From CAZTDD01 sp964612675 (GTDB lineage: Bacteria; Hinthialibacterota; Hinthialibacteria; Hinthialibacterales; JAKPRU01): DNA of 49,486 bases. Where the stretch lies: NCBI GenBank assembly GCA_964612675.1, contig CAZTDD010000037.1, positions 1-49,486 of the forward strand, in the 5' to 3' direction. This document shows, piece by piece, positions 17,139 through 24,988 of the stretch (within the stretch, counting starts at the first letter, position 1; every line of letters begins with the position of its first letter). Position numbers and translations under genes: made by a program. A model generated the notes under the pieces. That model made no database searches. It saw nothing but the letters and a program-made list of their open reading frames with translations, and was not told the origin of the DNA.

Positions 17139-17194
17139 CTGTCTCTTCCTTTCTCATTCTTTGGGGACGAAGACGATGCCCGGGGCCAAGGTCG

Positions 17195-18010
17195 TTACAG
17201 CACATAGTTGCTCATTACCTCCGAGTAAATTGGAAACGCGACCTCCGGTTCCGGCAAATCGGGATGCCACCGCTTTTCCCATTCGAATGTGAGGTACCCG
17301 TCATACCTGTCTTTCACAAGAAGATCGAGCATTTTCTCCCACGGAAGGGAGCCCTCCCCCATGTGGCAATATTGAAACTCATCGAACTTCGGTTCGAAGG
17401 AATCTTTGCAATGGACATACGCGACATAGTCCCCAATCCATTTCATTGTGTCTTCCGGAGCCTCTGTCTTGAATCGATACGGATGGTTAAGATCCCAGAG
17501 AGCGCGCAAACACCGGTGATTGACTCCCTCAAGGATCTTTCTTAGATCGCAGCTGTCGGTCCAATCATCATGGCTTTCCAATACGAGGGTCACACCATGT
17601 CCTGCGGCGTCGTCTGCAAGAGCGGCCAGCTGATCGACGACCTGCGGTAGGACGTCCTCCACGGTTTTGCCTTCGGGAACCTTACCGCCGAAAACACGCA
17701 CCATCCGGGCTCCGAGATTTTGAGCGCATCGAATATAGTCGCGCGCTTCCCGGACCGAGGCATCGAGATCGTCTTTGTTCTCGTGGGTGAAACTCGCCGA
17801 AGAGGAAACAGTCGGAATCTCCAAGCCCTCGTCTGCCAGACGCTTACGAGTCTCCGCAGCCTTGTCTGAGAACAACGGGACCCGGGGAATGTACATTTCG
17901 TCCAAATAGCCGCGCAGCTCGATACCGTGAAACCGATACTCCTTAGCGCGCTGGATAATCGTATCCAGATCCCAATTGGGACAACCGAGCGTGGAAAACG
18001 CCAGTTTCAT
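17195..18010 (-). CDS. Sugar phosphate isomerase/epimerase-like TIM-barrel protein
   Basis: A 271-residue AP-endonuclease-2/xylose-isomerase-like TIM barrel. It starts MKLAFSTLGCPNWDLDTII and contains FHGIELRGY, the VLESHDDW strand (likely metal-binding Glu), RALWDLNHPYR, VAYVHCKDSF and the final GYLTFEWEKRW. These acidic and His residues at strand ends are the usual divalent-metal ligands of the family. ATG 18010 is preceded by GGAG seven bases upstream. Members isomerise or epimerise keto-sugars or inositol derivatives; the substrate is unknown. It is divergent from the GH20 gene and upstream of the EIIA gene, consistent with sugar catabolism. Confidence 0.88.
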   Translation of the reverse strand: MKLAFSTLGCPNWDLDTIIQRAKEYRFHGIELRGYLDEMYIPRVPLFSDKAAETRKRLADEGLEIPTVSSSASFTHENKDDLDASVREARDYIRCAQNLGARMVRVFGGKVPEGKTVEDVLPQVVDQLAALADDAAGHGVTLVLESHDDWTDSCDLRKILEGVNHRCLRALWDLNHPYRFKTEAPEDTMKWIGDYVAYVHCKDSFEPKFDEFQYCHMGEGSLPWEKMLDLLVKDRYDGYLTFEWEKRWHPDLPEPEVAFPIYSEVMSNYVL

Positions 18011-18191
18011 CGTTTTTCTCCGGGATACACATCGGCGATTCGGGCGATGCGTTCACGTTTCATGCTGCCACAGGGCCACCTTCCGCGATAGAGAAACCTT
18101 GGCTACCGCTCTTCAACATCCATATACGAAACGTGCTACGATTTGGTTGTACCATCGAATCGACGAATCTTTTCACTCATGAAGGAGTTGC

Positions 18192-20270
18192 ATGATGAAA
18201 CGCTGTGTTCTTTCATTCCTGTTTATTGCCTTTCTCACCGGTTTTTCCGGAGCGGCGGAAGACCTGCTCCTCGCACCGCAACCGAGAGAATGCAAACAGA
18301 TCCGTACCACGTTTATTTTGGACCGGAGCGTTGCGATACAGATCACCAAGGATTTTCAGGAGAAAGATCGTTTCGCGTTGGATTTGTTGAACGAAGGAAT
18401 CGAGAACCGTACCGGTCTCGATTTACCGCTCCAGGCGCTCGCGGATAGTCCGAAAATCCTGCTCGGTATCGCCGGACGCGACGAGGAAATCAACGAACTG
18501 GATATCGCCGAGGTGCCGGACTCACCGGAAGGCTATGTATTGGACGTGGGCATGGATCGAGTTGTCATTGCCGGACGAGACTCGGCGGGGCTGTTTTACG
18601 GCGTGCAGACCTTTCTGCAACTGATCGTAGAGAAAGGGACGGCATACGCAGTTCCGGGCGTATGGATTACGGACCGGCCTGAGTTCAGCGTGCGGGGCGT
18701 TATGGTGGATTCCAGCCAGGGGGCGTTACCAAACGTCGATATGGTGAAACGAGTCATCGAGTTGATGGCTCAATTCAAATTGAATCGATACTACATGTAC
18801 GCGGAGGCCAATGTTGAATTCACCGATTTGCCCCTTATCGGTGAAGAAGGCGGTCGATATACCCCCGAGGAGATCGCTGAAATCGTCGAATTTGGCCGAA
18901 GGCATTTTATCGAAATTGTTCCATGCGCCCAATTCCACGGCCATCTGCATCCCGTTACACGGGTGGAGCGATACTCCGACCTTGCTGAAATACCCCACGG
19001 CGGCGAGCTGACACCGGGCGACGAGAACGTTTACGACCTGCTCGAAAAGTTTCTCGATCATTACGCACAATTATTCCCCGCGGATGTTATACACATCGGC
19101 GGCGACGAGACATGGGAGCTAGGAACAGGCCGTAGCCAGGAACGGATGGAAGGTGTCCCGCGAGGAAAACTGTACTTGGACCATTTCATGAGAGTGTATG
19201 AGATGGTTTCGGAACGCGGGAAGCGATGCGAGATGTGGGGAGATATTTTTCTCAAATATCCCGAGACGATTGATAAACTGCCGGGCGATGTCAATGTCGC
19301 CTCCTGGCATTACAACCGTCACGAGACATACGACCCGTGGGTTGAAGCGTTTGATAAGGCGAATATTCCTTTTATCGTCTGTCCCGGCACACGATGCTGG
19401 AATCAGGTCTATCCGAATTATGAAGCGATGCGTGATGTGATTACCGGTTTTCTTGCCAGGGGCCGTGAGAGCGGAACAGACGGGATCATGAATACGATCT
19501 GGTTCGATGTGTGCGAGGAATTGCTTTCGCTGAATTACTATGGAATCGCGTACGGCGGCGCAGCCGGGTGGGAAGAGGATCCGGTGGACACGGAAGCGTT
19601 TGACCGCGCCTTTGCGTGGGGGTTTCACGGAGATCGTGGCGGCGAAATCATGGCAGGCTATGACGCCCTGCTGCAGGCACAACTCAAGGGCGAGGAGATG
19701 ATGCGTCACAATACGGTTCAGCTGTTCTGGATCGATCCCTTCCAGCGGGAGTGGAGTGCCCGTATCCCCCAGTGGCAACCCACACTGCGAGAAATGCGTC
19801 TGGCCGCCGAAGAGGCGATGGATGTTTTTCTGCGCAGCAAGCGAGGAAACCTGCGAAATGCGGACGTTCTTGACGATCTTCTGTTGGCGGCGCGGCGTTT
19901 CGATTACGCAGGCTTGAAATTGATCTACGGTGCGGAAATGAGCCGGATGTACCGCGAAGCGGTCGCTTCGGGCGACAGGCACCGGATTTCCTTCCTGGAT
20001 ATTCAACTCGGCGGGGCGCCGAAGGCTTGCCAAGGCCGAATTTACGATTTGATCTATGGAGCAGCGAATCTCAAAAGTCAGTATCGGGATATTTGGGAAA
20101 AGCAGTTCAAGCCCTATAACGAGGAAGGTGTACTCGCGCTGTTTGATATGGAAATCCAGAGATACTGGCGGAAAAAATGGGATATCGAAAAGGCAATCGA
20201 TGAATTTAGAAAAACAGGCGAAGCACCCGAGCCGGAGAGTATAGGGTTTTATGTGGAGGAGAAAGAATAG
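18192..20270 (+). CDS. Secreted GH20-like beta-N-acetylhexosaminidase
   Basis: A 692-residue exported glycosidase. MMKRCVLSFLFIAFLTGFSGAAE is the signal peptide. Residues about 25-155 are the GH20 N-terminal alpha/beta domain (DSAGLFYGVQTFLQL). The catalytic barrel starts near VRGVMVDSSQG. VIHIGGDETWELG holds the catalytic Asp305-Glu306 pair of GH20. The C-terminal 200 residues are helical. It should release terminal N-acetylhexosamine from glycans in the periplasm or outside. GAAGGAG... ribosome site: GAAGGAG at 18181-18187 serves ATG 18192 or, with better spacing, ATG 18195. Two sulfatases and a DUF1080 protein lie downstream, which points to sulfated amino-sugar glycans. Exact linkage specificity is unknown. 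Confidence 0.88.
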   Translation: MMKRCVLSFLFIAFLTGFSGAAEDLLLAPQPRECKQIRTTFILDRSVAIQITKDFQEKDRFALDLLNEGIENRTGLDLPLQALADSPKILLGIAGRDEEINELDIAEVPDSPEGYVLDVGMDRVVIAGRDSAGLFYGVQTFLQLIVEKGTAYAVPGVWITDRPEFSVRGVMVDSSQGALPNVDMVKRVIELMAQFKLNRYYMYAEANVEFTDLPLIGEEGGRYTPEEIAEIVEFGRRHFIEIVPCAQFHGHLHPVTRVERYSDLAEIPHGGELTPGDENVYDLLEKFLDHYAQLFPADVIHIGGDETWELGTGRSQERMEGVPRGKLYLDHFMRVYEMVSERGKRCEMWGDIFLKYPETIDKLPGDVNVASWHYNRHETYDPWVEAFDKANIPFIVCPGTRCWNQVYPNYEAMRDVITGFLARGRESGTDGIMNTIWFDVCEELLSLNYYGIAYGGAAGWEEDPVDTEAFDRAFAWGFHGDRGGEIMAGYDALLQAQLKGEEMMRHNTVQLFWIDPFQREWSARIPQWQPTLREMRLAAEEAMDVFLRSKRGNLRNADVLDDLLLAARRFDYAGLKLIYGAEMSRMYREAVASGDRHRISFLDIQLGGAPKACQGRIYDLIYGAANLKSQYRDIWEKQFKPYNEEGVLALFDMEIQRYWRKKWDIEKAIDEFRKTGEAPEPESIGFYVEEKE

Positions 20271-20300
20271 ACGTCAACCGCCCCTGTATCTCCCGCACAC

Positions 20301-20394
20301 TTGACAGCGCTGCAAAAAGTCCGGCGGAGTTCTTCCCCCTCTCCCGCCGGGAGAGGGTTAGGGTGAGGGACGATTCTTGGACTTTTTGCGGTGC
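20301..20394. mobile_element. MITE-like element with CCCTCACCC-type core
   Basis: The left end TTGACAGCGCTGCAAAAAGT (20301) and the right end GGACTTTTTGCGGTGCC (to 20394) are inverted repeats of each other. Between them, in reverse orientation, is the CCCTCTCCC..GGGAGAGGG..GGGTGAGGG core (20335-20370). It shows that the GCAAAAAGT ends enclose a core different from the one in the elements at 6853 and 24635. It lies downstream of the GH20 gene. No gene is seen in 20271-20583. Confidence 0.65.
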
Positions 20395-20478
20395 CCCCAG
20401 GCTTGAGGGAGAAGACCGCGTAGAGATGCTCATTCCTTTTCCTCCCCCGAAGATCGGGGGAGGTTAGGAGGGGGTTGA
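20395..20478. repeat. Multi-armed palindromic repeat, copy C, partly degenerate
   Basis: Directly abutting the previous element, CTCCCCCGAAGATCGGGGGAG (about 20451-20463 and on) and GGTTAGGAGGGGGTTGA (to 20478) are an inverted copy of the core at 2973-3077. Its left half (CTTGAGGGAGAAG) is diverged. A nested or tandem arrangement of two repeat types. Confidence 0.75.
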
Positions 20479-20583
20479 GATCTGCTTTGCTCATTATTTT
20501 CCGCCCTATCAAGATTGGGTTCGGGTGGGGTTGATCTTCTTGTTGTCTGTCTTTGCCCGAGAGCAGTATCGATAGTATGCGAA

Positions 20584-22026
20584 TTAGGACTCCGTGCCCC
20601 ATCTTTTGTTCCAATCCCGCATAATCTGAAGCCACGCCTGATTTCGTTCGCGGAGCTGCTCCAATATCGCCGTGTATCTCCGATTCGGCACAATATTATG
20701 TTCCTCGAACGGATCGTTCTTTAAATCGAATAATTCTTCATAGACCGGGTTCTGGTCAATATATCGAATGTACTTCCACCGCTCTGTTCGAATACCCTCC
20801 GACATGGGGATTTTGCCCCCGTGACCGTATAAATGATCGTAAAACCACTCATCTCTCCAGGATGGATTTCGACCCTGTACGAGTGGCACCAGGCTCTTCC
20901 CTTGCATCGACAATGGGATCTGAGCTCCTGCAAGTTCGAGCAGCGTTCTGGCGATATCGACACTCAAAGTCATTTCCGGGCGACGCAGACCATGCAGGCG
21001 GGACGGCAAACGTGGGTCTCGTATGATGAGCGGAGTGCGGATCGATTCCTCATACATCAGCCATTTCCCCGCGAGACCGTGCTCACCCAGAAAGAAACCA
21101 TTATCGGACGTGTACAGAATAACGGTGTTCTCATCGAGCCCGCTTCTCTGAAGTGCATCGAGAATTCGACCGACGACGGCGTCGACCCCCGTAATAAGGC
21201 GGTAATAGCCTTTTACCGAATGCTGATGCAGAGAAGGATTTGCAAACCGACGCTCCCATCGCGTTCGGCCTTCGGAATTTCTGATGAAATCGGGCAGCAT
21301 GCTGAAATGACGCTCGCTGGCTGTTTTGGGCTCCGGAATTTCCACGTCGCTGTATAGATCGGCGTAAATGGGATCGTATTGGAACGGATCCGGCGCTCCG
21401 TCCTTGACGTGCGGCGCTTTAAAACTGACCGACAGACAAAACGGCTGCTCCGGCGAACACTCATTTAAAAATCGAACCGACTTGTTTCCCAGTATTTCCG
21501 TGAGATGTACTTCCTCTCCGTTAACATCATGGAAATACTGCCCTTGTCCTGAAAAACCATCGAAGAAATCGAACTGATCTTCAGGAAGCGGACCGCCCAG
21601 CCCCCATTTCCCGACGAAGCCCGTACGATAGCCCGCCTCGCGCAGCAGCATCGGGTACGTTAATTCAAATGCTTCGTCGGTAAACGGTTGGCGAAAACTC
21701 TGAATGCCATGGCAACGAGAGTACAGTCCCGAGAAAATTGTGGCGCGACTCGTCATACAAATCGACGTTGTGCAGAAATTATTCGTAAATAACACGCCGT
21801 CATCAGCCAACCGGTCCATATTGGGGGTGTGGATGATCGGATTCCCCATGCAACCCATCGCATCCCACCGCTGATCGTCCGTTACCAATACAATGAGGTT
21901 GGGGCGCTTGCCGTACTGTTCAATCGGGCTGGAATCGTGTGCGCACCGAGAAAGACCGGTTAATGCGAGACCGGCTGCCCCGGTTGTGGTGAGGAATTCT
22001 CGTCGGGAGGTTCTTGTTTCGTTCAT
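20584..22026 (-). CDS. Tat-exported sulfatase, family S1-like
   Basis: A 480-residue arylsulfatase-type enzyme that removes sulfate esters. The N-terminus TSRREFLTTTGAAGLALTGL is a twin-arginine-type signal. RPNLIVLVTDDQRWD supplies the metal-binding Asp pair. SICMTSRATIFSG holds Cys90, the residue normally converted to formylglycine; Thr occupies the position usually held by Pro or Ala. VKDGAPDPF, LYTSDNGFFLGEHG and AGKWLMYEESIRTPLI are further family blocks. GGAG lies seven bases before ATG 22026. No formylglycine-generating enzyme is in the window. It probably works with the GH20 enzyme and the second sulfatase on sulfated glycans. The substrate is inferred from neighbours only. Confidence 0.93.
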   Translation of the reverse strand: MNETRTSRREFLTTTGAAGLALTGLSRCAHDSSPIEQYGKRPNLIVLVTDDQRWDAMGCMGNPIIHTPNMDRLADDGVLFTNNFCTTSICMTSRATIFSGLYSRCHGIQSFRQPFTDEAFELTYPMLLREAGYRTGFVGKWGLGGPLPEDQFDFFDGFSGQGQYFHDVNGEEVHLTEILGNKSVRFLNECSPEQPFCLSVSFKAPHVKDGAPDPFQYDPIYADLYSDVEIPEPKTASERHFSMLPDFIRNSEGRTRWERRFANPSLHQHSVKGYYRLITGVDAVVGRILDALQRSGLDENTVILYTSDNGFFLGEHGLAGKWLMYEESIRTPLIIRDPRLPSRLHGLRRPEMTLSVDIARTLLELAGAQIPLSMQGKSLVPLVQGRNPSWRDEWFYDHLYGHGGKIPMSEGIRTERWKYIRYIDQNPVYEELFDLKNDPFEEHNIVPNRRYTAILEQLRERNQAWLQIMRDWNKRWGTES

Positions 22027-22049
22027 CAGTCGCTCCTGTGGTTCTTCGG

Positions 22050-22130
22050 GCGCGGCAGTACAACTACCGCGCCAGCGTGGTACTTCGTCCGTCTCTACTT
22101 TGCTCGCCTTGGAGTTGTACTCCGGGGCGC
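22050..22130. repeat. Imperfect inverted repeat around AGTACAACT
   Basis: GCGCGGCAGTACAACTACC (about 22050-22068) faces GGAGTTGTACTCCGGGGCGC (22111-22130). It can form a long hairpin upstream of the sulfatase at 20584-22026, between it and the pseudopilin gene. It looks like another dispersed repeat type; no second copy is visible here. Confidence 0.6.
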
Positions 22131-22177
22131 AGTCCTTATCCCAATGTCATTAATTTAAGTTCCAGGGAAGGAGCGAA

Positions 22178-22243
22178 GGGAGGGCGAACCTCCTGGTGAG
22201 CCGCATTTCGTTGATTTCGGCTCGGCGGGAGCCTCGCCCTCCC
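22178..22243. repeat. Imperfect inverted repeat GGGAGGGCGA..TCGCCCTCCC
   Basis: GGGAGGGCGAACCTCCTGG at 22178 onward (to 22203) pairs with the arm ending GCCTCGCCCTCCC (22218-22243), about 26 bases per arm with few mismatches and a 14-base loop. It lies 42 bases after the stop of the pseudopilin gene and could act as its 3' hairpin; there is no T-run. Confidence 0.7.
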
Positions 22244-22285
22244 CGTAAACCGCCCGGTCTGTTCTTAACTTAACAACATTGGTCC

Positions 22286-22930
22286 TCAGCCTCCCTGCAT
22301 GCCGGAGATTTCACCGCCGAAGCGAATAATATCTCCGATGCTGTCGAGTCCGTTCGTTGGATCGAACACCCTGTCGTTCGTATGCATTCCGGGTGTCACA
22401 AACGGATTCCCCGGCGTGACTTCCCCGTTCATGAATTTCGTTTCAAGCGGCCAATGAACACCGCCGGAATTCTGCCCGTCCGGACCGAGCGATTTCATAC
22501 CGTATCCTTTTGGGCACGATTCGAGTGGAACGCCGTATCGGCCCGCACATTGGCTCTCCCCCCAGCGCCCGCTGTAGTGGACATACACATAACTATCAAA
22601 AACATACTGCCCCCGCTCTTTCATCAATTCCAGAAGTTTCTTTGGTGCGAAAGGATCTTCAAGGTCGACACTTGAAATATACGAGACCGGCGTCGTTAAT
22701 TCTGTCACGACACTGATGATATTTCCGCCGCGAGCAGGCCAAGGGAAATCGTTCTGATCGATCTGATAGCTGTCGAGCGCGGTACTGAGAGAGCGTAGAT
22801 CGTTTTGCGCACGTGCGACTTTTGCACGGAGCTGCGCGTTCAAGAAGTTGGGCACAGCGATCGCCGCAAGAATACCGATGATCGCGACAACGATCAGCAG
22901 TTCAATGAGAGTAAATGCTTTTGTTCTCAT
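22286..22930 (-). CDS. Type II secretion GspG-like pseudopilin with prepilin N-terminus
   Basis: A 214-residue protein beginning MRTKAFTLIELLIVVAIIGI. This is a type III-B prepilin leader with the conserved Glu5 after the cleaved KA-F site and a hydrophobic helix. VARAQNDLRSLSTALDSYQ follows as the GspG-like helix. YGMKSLGPDGQNSGG resembles the C-terminal GPDG block seen in large pseudopilin families of planctomycetes and related phyla. ATG 22930 fits the leader; the frame extends to 22960. It lies 30 bases downstream of a sulfatase gene on the same strand, so it is probably co-transcribed. No other type II secretion gene is adjacent. Such lone pseudopilins are common in these phyla. Function unknown; surface or secretion-related filament subunit likely. 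Confidence 0.9.
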   Translation of the reverse strand: MRTKAFTLIELLIVVAIIGILAAIAVPNFLNAQLRAKVARAQNDLRSLSTALDSYQIDQNDFPWPARGGNIISVVTELTTPVSYISSVDLEDPFAPKKLLELMKERGQYVFDSYVYVHYSGRWGESQCAGRYGVPLESCPKGYGMKSLGPDGQNSGGVHWPLETKFMNGEVTPGNPFVTPGMHTNDRVFDPTNGLDSIGDIIRFGGEISGMQGG

Positions 22931-22960
22931 GCCGGCTTCCCTCGTTCCACGTCTACGCAA

Positions 22961-24505
22961 CTAAGAACCCCACCCCGGAAAATTCGGTGAATACAGCATT
23001 CGTTCCGGCCGTAACCCGAGTTCGCCGTTTTTGACAAAAGGCTCGCCACGTTCCGCCAGATGCTCGATCAGACGACGCCGCCACTTTCGAACGCGGCTCT
23101 GGTGCGCCGGGTCCGAGGCTAGATCGGTTAATTCACCCGGATCTTTATCCAGATCGAACAGCTGTTCTTCTCCATCCCGCGCATGATAAATATATTTCTC
23201 ATGGCCGTCGGTCAATGCGCTCCAATGGTTATCCGCGCTATAGCAGACGTCATGCTCCAAATCGATATACTCGCGCCACCCCTCGGTTTCTCCGCGCGCA
23301 AGCGCAAGGAGGCTCTTGCCGTCGAGAGTCTCCGCGCCGGGTGCGGATGCGGCTTCGAGATACGTTGGCAGAAAATCGCGCAGTTCGACGGTTTGCGAGA
23401 GAACTCGGCCGCGTTCCGCCGCTCCCATCCCATCCGGCCAGCGCATCAGCATCGGGATTCGCGCTGAGGCTTCATAGGCGTAGGATTTCCGCCACATGTG
23501 GTGATCGCCGGTCATGTCGCCGTGGTCCGCCGTGAAAAAGATGAGCGTGTTCTCCAGCCAACCGCGCTTCTCGAGCATCTCCAGGATCCGCCCGACTTGT
23601 TCGTCGATAAAAGTGATCGAACCGTAGTATCCCTGCCGGGAACGCCTCACCTGGTCCGGACCAAGATCCCCATGCCAAATAGTGAACTTATCGCTGTTTC
23701 GTGGTGCGTATTTCTCCGCCCATTTCCCGACAACCGCCTCCGGAATGTCAGCCTCTTTGTACATGTCCATAAATCGTTGGGGGGCATCGTATGGGCTGTG
23801 GGGACGCGCGAACGACACTTTGAGGAAGAACGGGTCTGGTCCTTGGTAGGTTTCAAGGAACCGAACCGCCGTATCGCCCGTCCACCGCGTGGGATGGAGA
23901 CGTTCGGGCAAGACGTAGGCCTTCGACCGATAGTCATTCCATCCGATCCCGGTAGCATCCGGATCGAGATTCGGTGCCTGAGTCCAGAACCAGGATCGAT
24001 AGTCGCTCCGAAAATCGACGGATTCCTCGCGGCCCGATTCGTCAAGCAGAACCTGGTGGAATCCATGCGGGTGGCGCTGGGGATGCCAGTGCATCTTCCC
24101 GATCCCCATTGTGTAGTAGCCCGCGTCACGGAGCGCCTGTGGCGTCTCGATGGGGTATTTGTGTGCGACACGTCCGTATCCCAGCATCCCGTTCCGCCAC
24201 GGCCCCAGACCGCTCAGTAGGGCGGAGCGGGCGGGTGTACAGGTCGGTGTACAGGAATAGGCGCGCGAGAAACGAATCCCCTCGGCCCCGATTCGGTCGA
24301 GATTCGGGGTATGAATTACCGGATTTCCGTCGGAATGGATACAGTCTCCACGGAACTGATCTCCCATCATAAAAAGAATATTCGGGCGTTCGGGAGAGTG
24401 GCGCGCTCTGGATAGTTGGGGGGCCGATACAGCAACCGCACCGGCAAGGCCGACCTTGATTGCTTCTCTTCGATTCAGGTTGGAAGGATTCCGATCGTTT
24501 TTCAT
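22961..24505 (-). CDS. Tat-exported sulfatase with canonical CTPAR motif
   Basis: A 514-residue sulfatase. The N-terminus NRREAIKVGLAGAVAVSAP is a twin-arginine-like signal. NILFMMGDQFRGD gives metal ligands. SCTPTCTPARSALLSG contains the formylglycine motif C89-T-P-A-R93. HPQRHPHGF, VSFARPHSPYD, FFTADHGDMTGDHHMWRKSY and RIPMLMRWP are conserved S1-family blocks, the last carrying metal and sulfate ligands. ATG 24505 has GAGGACAC upstream. The pseudopilin gene follows on the same strand. The protein resembles choline/glycan sulfatases; together with GH20 and the other sulfatase it suggests desulfation of amino-sugar glycans. It needs a maturation enzyme encoded elsewhere. Confidence 0.94.
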   Translation of the reverse strand: MKNDRNPSNLNRREAIKVGLAGAVAVSAPQLSRARHSPERPNILFMMGDQFRGDCIHSDGNPVIHTPNLDRIGAEGIRFSRAYSCTPTCTPARSALLSGLGPWRNGMLGYGRVAHKYPIETPQALRDAGYYTMGIGKMHWHPQRHPHGFHQVLLDESGREESVDFRSDYRSWFWTQAPNLDPDATGIGWNDYRSKAYVLPERLHPTRWTGDTAVRFLETYQGPDPFFLKVSFARPHSPYDAPQRFMDMYKEADIPEAVVGKWAEKYAPRNSDKFTIWHGDLGPDQVRRSRQGYYGSITFIDEQVGRILEMLEKRGWLENTLIFFTADHGDMTGDHHMWRKSYAYEASARIPMLMRWPDGMGAAERGRVLSQTVELRDFLPTYLEAASAPGAETLDGKSLLALARGETEGWREYIDLEHDVCYSADNHWSALTDGHEKYIYHARDGEEQLFDLDKDPGELTDLASDPAHQSRVRKWRRRLIEHLAERGEPFVKNGELGLRPERMLYSPNFPGWGS

Positions 24506-24634
24506 GGTGTGTCCTCTGGTAGCATTGTCCCCTTCATTCTTTCACAGAACGAAGACACAGTCCATTCCCTTGTGTCCCTTCTTCGGGGTATAGAAACCTG
24601 TGTGCGAAAGAAATTTTGGCTTATGGTAACAAAG

Positions 24635-24935
24635 TTGACGAGGCAGCAAAAAGTGAGCGAAACGGATCTCAACCCCCTCTGTATCTCCCCTTACAGTGGC
24701 CACGCAAGCGTGTCCCTCTTGGGGGAGAAAACGCTACAGACACGCTCGTTTTTTTTCCCCTTACAGTGGCCACGCAAGCGTGTCCCTCTTGGGGGAGAAA
24801 ACGCTGCAGACACGGTCGTTTTTTTCCCTCCCCCGAAGATCGGGGGAGGAATCTCATGGCTTGCCGAAGGCAAACATGAGAGCCGTAGAGGAGGGGGTTG
24901 AAATTCGTATTCCCGACTTTTTGCGGCGCTGTCAA
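24635..24935. mobile_element. MITE-like palindromic element with inverted terminal repeats, copy D
   Basis: The left end TTGACGAGGCAGCAAAAAGT (24635) and right end ACTTTTTGCGGCGCTGTCAA (to 24935) are terminal inverted repeats of 23 bases with about six mismatches. Inside is a core bounded by TCAACCCCCTC (24669) and GAGGGGGTTGA (to 24901), with CTCCCCCGAAGATCGGGGG and an extra hairpin (CTCATGGCTTGCC/GGCAAACATGAG, about 24852-24879). It fills most of the gap between the divergent sulfatase and DUF1080 genes and has no coding capacity. The rest of 24506-24988 shows no gene. Confidence 0.7.
24687..24826. repeat. Tandem duplication, 2 x 70 bp
   Basis: The segment starting CCCCTTACAGTGGCCACGCA at 24687 is repeated head to tail at 24757 with only a few substitutions (for example CTACAG to CTGCAG). 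Both copies end in a T-run. It lies inside the MITE-like element. A single related copy with the same CTCTTGGGGGAGAAAAC segment is at about 41911-41960. Confidence 0.9.
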
Positions 24936-24988
24936 AGTTGAAGGAGTTACCCTGTATCAACATCAAGAAAAGGAAGGATACTTCTGCC

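Noticed and set aside
20584..22026. Sulfatase as a lipoprotein (LSRC near residue 28)
   Set aside because: Arg just before the Cys does not fit a lipobox; a Tat signal explains the N-terminus better.
24687..24826. CRISPR array
   Set aside because: Only two directly adjacent 70-base units without spacers; no cas gene in the window.
24616..24941. Open frames across the repeat element, with strings such as NLPRSSGEEK
   Set aside because: These are translated palindromic repeats, not genes; similar strings appear at every copy.
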